From assembly GCA_964467635.1 (NCBI GenBank), contig CAYXRN010000052.1, positions 1 to 21,503 on the forward strand: a stretch of 21,503 nt of DNA, read 5' to 3'. Below are positions 15,967-21,503 of this stretch, piece after piece. This DNA is from FW021-bin31 sp964467635. Its GTDB lineage: Bacteria; Bacteroidota; Bacteroidia; Chitinophagales; Chitinophagaceae. The notes under the pieces are model-generated. The model was not told where the DNA came from. It searched no databases and saw only the letters and a list, made by a program, of their open reading frames with translations. The first letter of the stretch is position 1. Each line of letters opens with the position of its first letter. Both the position numbers and the translations under genes were made by a program.

Positions 15967-18900
15967 TCATTTAAAAGTAAGATCAATCCCAAAATTCAGG
16001 ATCTTTTCAACGGGATAAATGTATCCTCCGGAAGCATTGTCTATTTCCGGATCAAACTGCCAGCGCTTTAAAAACTTGGACCAGGTAAAAAGGTCATACC
16101 CACTGATAAAAACTCTGGCTTGCGATAACCCTACTTTATCTACTAATCTTTTCGGTATAGTATAGCCTATATTCATGGAACGTAACCTGAGATAATCGCC
16201 AGGCGTCGTCCAAAAAGTAGAGCGATTATTTGGATTCATATAACTACCATTAAAGGTCGTAGTCATAGCCGGAAAAGTAGCGGTTTCAGCAGTTTCAGGC
16301 GTCCATCTCCCTAAATGGATAGGCTGCAGATCTGTTTTGAAAGGAACCGCATTACCATTCCCTAAAAAGACATCAAAGTTTAAGGCAGCCTGCAATAAGA
16401 ACGAAAAGCTGAATCCTTTATAGTTAAAGCCTAGAGTCAGCCCGATGTTGGTGTTCGGAAGATTAGGATTACCTATAAAAGCCTTGTCGTCACTATCAAT
16501 TATTCCATCCCCATTTAAATCTTTATATTTCAAGTAACCCGGCTTCACTTCACCTGCAGGCGTTGCACTCGTATCGATATCTTTTTGATCTTGATAAAAT
16601 CCCAACCAAGTCCATTGGCGGGTCATGCCTATTGGCCGACCTGTTTCTTTTTGCCATGGATATTTTGGCGTGGGTTCATCTATGAAAAGGATCTTATTCT
16701 TCGCAAAAGAAACATTTCCTTTCACATTGACTCCGACCTGCCCAAAACGATCCCTGTAATTGACCTCTATTTCATAGCCTGAATTGTTCACTTCTCCAAT
16801 GTTCACGGGTGGTAAATTAGATCGTTCTACACCAAAGTATTGCGGAATGGTGGACCGCTTGGTTAGGATATCATAACGGTAATTATTAAAATATTCAATA
16901 GTACCGCTAAGCTTGCCTTTAAATAAAGCAAAATCAAGGCCTATATCTGCTTTCCTTTCTGTCTGCCAGGTAACATCCATATTACCTTGTGTTCCTTCCA
17001 CTATACTGTTAATATTATTGTGATATTCTCCGAAAGAATAAGTACCCGTTCTGTTATAAACCTGCTCATACAAATACTGGTTACCGCCAATATTATCGCT
17101 ACCTACCCATCCATAAGAACCTCTCAACTTAAAAGATTCTATGAACGGAAATAAATTGGTAAAGAAAGGTTCTCTTCCAATATTCCACCCTGCCGAGATT
17201 GCGGGAAATAACTGGTATTTTTTTTGTGTTACAAAACGATCAGACCCATTATAAGCCCCACTTATCCCCAGAAGATACTTGTGGTTGTAATTATACGTAA
17301 ACCGGAAAGTATAGCCTCTGAAATTATCAGGTGCATCGGCTCCGTTATAATAACTCGTCTGATTAAACAAGACCAGGCCGCTTATGTTGTTCAGACCAAA
17401 GGAACGATTATAGTTCAGGTTACCTCGTAAATTTAAGCGGCGATTCGGTGTTCCTCCACCGTAAACTAACTGATACGGGGGAATAGTAAAAACATTAGGA
17501 TCCCTGGGATGATAAGTACCGTTTTTGGAATTATACCAATAAGTAGGTATCTGCACTGCATACCTTGTCATTGTCCTTTCAGCAGTATTAGCAAAGGAGT
17601 AAGCTATTTCCGCTTCTACAGACAAACCCTGCGTAATATCATCCAATGCCTGCGTGCCGGTCAGATGAAAATTCATGAAATCATTTAACTGCTTGGTATA
17701 GCCCCCCAAGGAGTAAACCGCAGCCACATTATTAGATGTGGGCGGCGGAAGCTTTACGTTTGGATTTCCCGATCCAAAGCTCCCGTCAGGATTATAAATA
17801 GGCATCATGAAAGGCGCCGCATAATCGTATCGGAAGATAGTAGGAAAAAGGAAATCTGCTTTAGGACGATTGGTAGCCAGTCGGGTACCTGTAATGTCCA
17901 ATTTTAAATTTAAGCTGCGGGTAGCCTGTATATCTAAATTTGAGCGGAACTTATATCTTTTGGCAAAAAAGTTAGGATTTACCTGTGTTTTTCCTGAAGC
18001 TACCTGGTCCTTCCCTTTATATGGGATGTGCTTCACTAAGCCGTTCTGGAACTGATAACCTAAGGTGATAAAATATTTTACCCGCTTAGTTCCGCCTGAT
18101 ATATCCAGGTTGTTATTGGTAAGTAATGTATGACTCTTAAATAACGCATCATACCAATTCACATCAGGATGTCCATAGGGATCCGCACCTGAATGAAATA
18201 GGGCCAGGTCCTCCAGACTAAACATAGGGCTATGTCCATCATTTCTGTCCGCTTCGTTTTGAAGAATCGCCGTTTGATATGAATTTAATGTCTTTAGAAT
18301 ATGCACCGGCGATTGAATTCCCCATTGGGATCGCAAATGAATAACCGGTTTACCCAATTCTCCTCTTCGAGTAGTGACCAATATGACTCCATTCGCCCCT
18401 TTTATTCCATAAATTGCGGTTGCTGCAGCATCTTTTAAGATGGAAATGCTGGCCACTTCATTTGGATCTATCAGAAAAAGTTGCTCATAAGGGTATTCAA
18501 CATTATCCACCAGAACAAGGGGTAGCTGGCTACCGGTAAACGTGCTTACTCCCCTGATGTAAATATTGGCCGCGCTTTCGCTTCCCGGCTGACCACTGCG
18601 CTGTTGGGAAAACAATCCGGGCAGTTTGCCGTTCAACCCATTTTGGAGGTTTGCAGTAGGTGTTTTACGTACTTCATCGCCACTTACCTGACTTACCGAA
18701 CTGGTGACATCCAATTTTTTCTGTGTACCATAACCCACTACGACCACTTCATTCAAGCCCGAGGCAGAGGGAGACAACTGAACAGATATGTTATCACTGC
18801 TTCTAACAGCAACTTTCTTCTTGTCATAACCGATATAGGAAAAAACCAATGTATCATACAGGGGTGCATTCAAGGAAAAGTTTCCATCAGCATCTGTAAT

Positions 18901-19467
18901 TGAGCCAACCATAGTATTTTCCACCTGCACAGTTACTCCGACAAGCGGTATACCATCCTCATCCACTACTTGCCCTCGTATTAGTGTATCCGGAGAAATA
19001 TTTGCAGGAAAATGTATAAAGGAGATTTGAGCGGGCGTTTTTATTTCTGAGGAGGTTGTAATTGGACGGAGGTTGTAATGATCTTCAGTATGATCAGAAT
19101 GCCTTTTTGCCGGCCTGACCAATATATGCTTTTTTACAACTTTAAATTCCAAGCTTGTTTTTTGGGCTAAAAGCTGCAGAACATCGTATAACGATTCTTC
19201 CTTTATATGCAACTGGATAGGCCTTTTTACATCAAAATTGCCTGCGTTATAAAAAAAGAAAGCCTTTGTTTGGTTCTCGATATCTTTAAATACGTTCTCT
19301 AAAGGCTGGTTTTCAATCTGTAACGATAAGATGACCTTTTTAGGATCCAAATCCTGCCCATAACTTTCTTTTGCAGATAAAATTGATGAAGAAACCGTGA
19401 GAATGCCAAATACCAATATGAATGCCCTGGTCGTCATAATCAGGTGGCCGATTAAAAGTTTTTTCAT
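15967..19467 (-). CDS. SusC/RagA TonB-dependent transporter with STN signalling domain (first pair)
   Basis: The start at 19467 gives MKKLLIGHLI and a signal peptide; an in-frame ATG at 19491 would add eight residues. Of 1166 residues, about 43-118 form an STN (secretin/TonB short N-terminal) domain (ENVFKDIENQTKAFFFY, LYDVLQLLAQKTSLEF), and 163-232 a carboxypeptidase-regulatory-like sandwich (GQVVDEDGIPLVGVTV, TDADGNFSL). At about 239-247 NEVVVVGYG is the usual TonB-box/hinge, followed by the plug (LVLVDNVEYP, SISILKDAAATAIYGIKGANG) and the barrel with DLNGDGIID. In known systems an STN domain touches a FecR-type anti-sigma factor in the periplasm, so this transporter is the probable sensor for the FecR/ECF pair just upstream. 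The terminator at 19583-19614 separates it from that pair. Confidence 0.96.
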   Translation of the reverse strand: MKKLLIGHLIMTTRAFILVFGILTVSSSILSAKESYGQDLDPKKVILSLQIENQPLENVFKDIENQTKAFFFYNAGNFDVKRPIQLHIKEESLYDVLQLLAQKTSLEFKVVKKHILVRPAKRHSDHTEDHYNLRPITTSSEIKTPAQISFIHFPANISPDTLIRGQVVDEDGIPLVGVTVQVENTMVGSITDADGNFSLNAPLYDTLVFSYIGYDKKKVAVRSSDNISVQLSPSASGLNEVVVVGYGTQKKLDVTSSVSQVSGDEVRKTPTANLQNGLNGKLPGLFSQQRSGQPGSESAANIYIRGVSTFTGSQLPLVLVDNVEYPYEQLFLIDPNEVASISILKDAAATAIYGIKGANGVILVTTRRGELGKPVIHLRSQWGIQSPVHILKTLNSYQTAILQNEADRNDGHSPMFSLEDLALFHSGADPYGHPDVNWYDALFKSHTLLTNNNLDISGGTKRVKYFITLGYQFQNGLVKHIPYKGKDQVASGKTQVNPNFFAKRYKFRSNLDIQATRSLNLKLDITGTRLATNRPKADFLFPTIFRYDYAAPFMMPIYNPDGSFGSGNPNVKLPPPTSNNVAAVYSLGGYTKQLNDFMNFHLTGTQALDDITQGLSVEAEIAYSFANTAERTMTRYAVQIPTYWYNSKNGTYHPRDPNVFTIPPYQLVYGGGTPNRRLNLRGNLNYNRSFGLNNISGLVLFNQTSYYNGADAPDNFRGYTFRFTYNYNHKYLLGISGAYNGSDRFVTQKKYQLFPAISAGWNIGREPFFTNLFPFIESFKLRGSYGWVGSDNIGGNQYLYEQVYNRTGTYSFGEYHNNINSIVEGTQGNMDVTWQTERKADIGLDFALFKGKLSGTIEYFNNYRYDILTKRSTIPQYFGVERSNLPPVNIGEVNNSGYEIEVNYRDRFGQVGVNVKGNVSFAKNKILFIDEPTPKYPWQKETGRPIGMTRQWTWLGFYQDQKDIDTSATPAGEVKPGYLKYKDLNGDGIIDSDDKAFIGNPNLPNTNIGLTLGFNYKGFSFSFLLQAALNFDVFLGNGNAVPFKTDLQPIHLGRWTPETAETATFPAMTTTFNGSYMNPNNRSTFWTTPGDYLRLRSMNIGYTIPKRLVDKVGLSQARVFISGYDLFTWSKFLKRWQFDPEIDNASGGYIYPVEKILNFGIDLTFK

Positions 19468-19543
19468 ACTTTTACAATGTTTAAGGATCAATAATCTTTA
19501 AATAGGAAGCAGCGTGTGGTTGGTGTATCCCCATACTTAACCT

Positions 19544-19560
19544 TTGTCAGTTGCTGACAA
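19544..19560. promoter_or_regulatory. Perfect 7-bp inverted repeat upstream of susC1
   Basis: TTGTCAG, a TTG spacer and CTGACAA form a perfect dyad centred 85 nt upstream of the susC1 start and beyond the fecR terminator. Its position suits an operator or a promoter-proximal element for the susC1 operon. I see no clear TTG/TAnnTTTG housekeeping promoter in this spacer. The protein that might bind is unknown. Confidence 0.45.
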
Positions 19561-19582
19561 TATGCACACTGCTTTAAAAGCT

Positions 19583-19614
19583 ACCGGTAATCCGGCTTAT
19601 TACGGATTGCCGGT
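19583..19614 (-). terminator. Intrinsic terminator between fecR and susC1
   Basis: A 12-bp hairpin joins ACCGGTAATCCG and CGGATTGCCGGT across an 8-nt loop. On the plus strand it is fully paired (one G-U) and followed by TTTTATT; on the minus strand it has one C-A mismatch, an upstream AAAA and a short downstream TTTT two nt further on. It can therefore stop transcription in both directions. Its place suggests that the sigma/anti-sigma pair and the susC1 operon are separate transcription units. Confidence 0.75.
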
Positions 19615-19640
19615 TTTATTAAATCTCGCTCATGTTGTAT

Positions 19641-20582
19641 CTATTTATGTTTTAATACTATTTTGTTGCCCTTTACCGCATAATTGATACCGCAGGAATA
19701 AGCTACCGCGTTCATCACTACCTCCAGTGGCTGATATTTAAACTCACCGGAGACCTTCCATTCTACCTGCCCCAGCTGTGAGGTATCGATAGCTACTTGA
19801 TAGAAGCGCTCCAGCTTTTCAACTACTTCGTTTAATCCCGCATTTTTAAAATAAAGAATATGATTCTCATAGCTGAACCGGGCCGCTTTAGCCGGTTTTT
19901 TCTTAATAGTAGCTGACGTTTTATCAAAAACAATTTCTTCCCCGGGCTTTAAATACACCGGCTCAACCTTTATAGCAGCTTCTTTGTTGGTTACACGGAC
20001 TTTACCATATGAAAGCACTACATTGATTTTCGCCCTTTCAGGGTAAGAATTAACCTGAAACGAGGTACCCAAAGCGGTAGTAACGATATCACCACTCACA
20101 ACTACAAAGGGATGGCTTGCATCAGATACCACCTCAAAGCTTGCTTTCCCGCTCAAGTATACTTTTCGATTGTAGATACTATAGTTTTCTGCAAGCTTTA
20201 TGCTCGAACTGGGAGACAAAAAAACAACAGAGCTGTCGGGCAACACCACTTGTTTTTGTTGATCCTCCGTGGTCATATAAGTAAGTGCCTGAGCGGAATC
20301 TTGCGTACGGGTATAAATAAAGGCTGCAGTAGCCACTAGTATAACAACGGCAGCAGCCATTTCAAGACGCCTAATCGTCAAGGCTTTGGGAGTACGCTTC
20401 ATTCCGTGCATACGGGCTTTGATCTTTGCCCATACAACCCTTTTTATCTCTTCAGAAATTTCTTCTCCCCTTGGTAGATCTGGCCAGGTTCCGTCGTCAA
20501 GCCACTCTTTTACAGCCCGTTCTTCCTCAGGCGTGCATTCATCGCGGCTGAACCTGATCAATAGTCGTCTCGATATTTTCAT
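19641..20582 (-). CDS. FecR-like anti-sigma factor
   Basis: This 313-residue protein has a cytoplasmic N-terminal part (1-73, with ECTPEEERAVKEWL), a single membrane segment (about 74-90, MAAAVVILVATAAFIY) and a periplasmic FecR domain (about 110-200: VVLPDSSVVFLSPSSSI, VYLSGKASFEV, HPFVV, TALGTSFQVNSY, VVLSYGKVRV). The C-terminus (about 240-310, LYFKNAGLNEVVEKLERFY, SGEF, INYAVKGNKIVLK) is the DUF4974-type STN-like domain common in Bacteroidota. Such proteins hold their ECF sigma factor at the membrane and release it when an STN-bearing transporter reports substrate. It follows the sigma gene by 76 nt and precedes susC1, the classic order for this relay. Confidence 0.95.
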   Translation of the reverse strand: MKISRRLLIRFSRDECTPEEERAVKEWLDDGTWPDLPRGEEISEEIKRVVWAKIKARMHGMKRTPKALTIRRLEMAAAVVILVATAAFIYTRTQDSAQALTYMTTEDQQKQVVLPDSSVVFLSPSSSIKLAENYSIYNRKVYLSGKASFEVVSDASHPFVVVSGDIVTTALGTSFQVNSYPERAKINVVLSYGKVRVTNKEAAIKVEPVYLKPGEEIVFDKTSATIKKKPAKAARFSYENHILYFKNAGLNEVVEKLERFYQVAIDTSQLGQVEWKVSGEFKYQPLEVVMNAVAYSCGINYAVKGNKIVLKHK

Positions 20583-20647
20583 TTAGTCTATTTAGGAAAG
20601 GTTTCATTTATTAAAGTTCCCCTTCCGAGGAAATACCCTAAACTTTT

Positions 20648-20657
20648 AAAAAAAAAA
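20648..20657. repeat. A10 homopolymer within an AT-rich dyad after the sigma gene
   Basis: Ten A on the plus strand (ten T on the minus strand) lie just after the sigma factor stop codon and are flanked by AACTTTT and AAAAGTT arms. It is outside both coding regions. It might weakly reduce read-through into fecR or simply be an AT-rich spacer; without a GC stem it is not a convincing terminator. Confidence 0.5.
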
Positions 20658-20658
20658 G

Positions 20659-21228
20659 TTATTTCAACAACAATATAGTGAGTAAAATAAGTACCTGACC
20701 AGTCAACATCCGCAGTGCTTTGGAGATGTGATACTCTACCGTCTTTTCAGATATATTGAGGGCAGCCGCGATCTGTCCGTAGGTCAGCCCCTTATCCCTG
20801 TTGAGTAAAAAGATTCTTTTCGTTTTCTCCGGCAGAGATTGAATGTGATGCTCAAGGGTAGTCGTTAACTCTTTCGTTTCGAGTAACTTATCAGGAAGTT
20901 CGAATTCAGGAATATCCGGCTGTATCCGTTCTCTGAATTTCCGGGTAAACTTTCGATGTCTTTGTCTCTTTTGAATATATTTCAAAGACAAATTTTTTGC
21001 CGCCTTTACAAGGTAGGGATCAATTGCATCGATATGGACACAATCCTTGTTTTTCCATAATGAAGTAAACAACTCCATCAATATATCTTCGGTATCCTCA
21101 CCGGACTGAGTATAATAAAAGCATAAGGAATAAAGCCGCGACCAATATTGTTCATATATTTCGCTAAAGGCTCTTTCATCTCCTTGCATCAACCTGGATA
21201 TCAATAAATTAGTAGCATTTTTATCCAT
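20659..21228 (-). CDS. ECF-type RNA polymerase sigma factor
   Basis: I choose the ATG at 21228 (189 residues, MDKNATNLL); the ATG at 21246 would add six residues. Region 2 is seen in AFSEIYEQYWSRLYSLCFYY and DTEDILMELFTSLWKN, and region 4 in LPEKTKRIFLLNRDKGLTYG and IAAALNISEKTVEYHISKAL, a helix-turn-helix for the -35 element. There is no region 1.1 or region 3, as expected for the ECF group. The C-terminus ends in a short hydrophobic tail (VLILLTILLLK). Its adjacency to a FecR gene and an STN-bearing SusC indicates that it activates this PUL when the transporter binds its ligand. Confidence 0.95.
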   Translation of the reverse strand: MDKNATNLLISRLMQGDERAFSEIYEQYWSRLYSLCFYYTQSGEDTEDILMELFTSLWKNKDCVHIDAIDPYLVKAAKNLSLKYIQKRQRHRKFTRKFRERIQPDIPEFELPDKLLETKELTTTLEHHIQSLPEKTKRIFLLNRDKGLTYGQIAAALNISEKTVEYHISKALRMLTGQVLILLTILLLK

Positions 21229-21364
21229 AGACAACCGTTCAATCAAATGCCAAGTTAGTTTTTATTATTAACGATTGCAAATAATAAACGGGGACCGGAA
21301 GTGCTATTATAGAAAAAGAGACACCAAAAAGAATCCTGCAATGATCTTTTGCATACCTTCATAA

Positions 21365-21401
21365 GACTCCCCTGGAGTCGTGGTGCTTCTTTTAACTCCA
21401 G
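21365..21401. repeat. Overlapping inverted repeats upstream of the sigma gene
   Basis: GACTCC-CCT-GGAGTC (21365-21379) is a perfect 6-bp dyad. Its right part also pairs further on as CTGGAGT (21372-21378) with ACTCCAG (21395-21401), so two alternative hairpins share one arm. They lie about 140-170 nt upstream of the sigma start. Function is unknown; they may be regulatory or left by a mobile element. Confidence 0.4.
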
Positions 21402-21408
21402 CCTATCC

Positions 21409-21457
21409 TCTAGTACCAATGAAGAATCTAGTACAATAGCCGGAGCAGGGTCTAGTG
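21409..21457. repeat. Three TCTAGT direct repeats beside the right-edge hairpin
   Basis: TCTAGTAC occurs at 21409-21416 and 21427-21434, and a third, shorter copy TCTAGTG at 21451-21457 abuts the GC-rich hairpin. Starts are 18 and 24 nt apart. They may be short repeats at an insertion boundary or chance. No array continues beyond them. Confidence 0.4.
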
Positions 21458-21503
21458 AACTACCCACCCACGCCAGAGGCGATGGGTGGGGCTTCGGGGG
21501 TCG
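21455..21503 (-). mobile_element. Possible IS200/IS605 (TnpB-type) right end, partial
   Basis: CCCACCCA (21463-21470) pairs perfectly with TGGGTGGG (21483-21490), with an inner CGCC/GGCG stem and a one-nt bulge. Read on the minus strand the stretch is GAAGCCCCACCCA...TGGGTGGGTAGTTCAC. I recall such GC-rich hairpins followed by a TTCAC-like end from the right ends of IS200/IS605 elements and the 3' ends of TnpB-associated RNAs. If so, the element lies mostly outside the window to the right. No transposase gene is visible here, so this rests on the end alone; a plain terminator hairpin is the alternative. Confidence 0.35.

Noticed and set aside
21255..21467. Minus-strand 70-codon frame upstream of the sigma gene
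   Set aside because: It begins inside the right-edge hairpin, crosses several inverted repeats and has no recognisable features or start context.

Overview
The window looks like a polysaccharide utilisation locus (PUL) from a Bacteroidota genome, probably of the Chitinophagaceae/Sphingobacteriaceae type (an inference from gene content, not from a marker gene). All supported genes lie on the minus strand, so the transcriptional order runs from right to left. The evidence for the phylum is two SusC/SusD pairs, an ECF sigma factor/FecR anti-sigma pair, many lipoprotein signal peptides, a BACON-domain lipoprotein, and the lack of Shine-Dalgarno sites at the native genes I looked at.

Layout in transcriptional order: (a) 21503-21229, a gene-free edge with a GC-rich hairpin resembling an IS200/IS605 (TnpB-type) right end and short repeats. 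(b) 21228-19641, an ECF sigma factor and a FecR-like anti-sigma factor, closed by a strong hairpin terminator at 19583-19614. (c) 19467-14189, SusC1 (with an N-terminal STN signalling domain) and SusD1. (d) 14109-12308, a group II intron of about 1.8 kb with an intact reverse transcriptase/maturase, inserted in sense orientation between susD1 and susC2 without breaking either gene. (e) 12262-7765, SusC2 (no STN and no carboxypeptidase-regulatory-like domain) and SusD2. (f) 7724-5544, a GH74-like lipoprotein glycoside hydrolase with Asp-box repeats. (g) 5504-4065, a tandem-BACON plus LamG-like lipoprotein, probably a surface glycan-binding protein. (h) 3978-2476, a secreted S1-type sulfatase. 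(i) 2434-1202, a secreted PHP-domain (CehA/McbA-like) metallohydrolase. (j) 1183 to beyond the left edge, a secreted clan GH-A glycoside hydrolase resembling GH39/GH51.

How the parts could work together (inference from the families): SusC1 with its STN domain, FecR and the ECF sigma factor would form a trans-envelope relay that senses a glycan at the surface and switches on the locus. The two SusC/D pairs import oligosaccharides. The BACON/LamG protein captures polymer, the GH74-like enzyme cuts a backbone, the sulfatase removes sulfate esters, and the GH39/51-like enzyme trims side chains. The PHP protein has an unknown substrate. The presence of a sulfatase suggests a sulfated substrate, but the glycan cannot be named from sequence alone.

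I found no tRNA, rRNA or CRISPR array, and no system I can confidently call undescribed. The most unusual items are the intron at the susD1/susC2 junction with a non-GNRA domain V loop and an altered RT motif, the reduced second SusC, the secreted PHP enzyme inside a PUL, and the possible TnpB-element end at the right edge.
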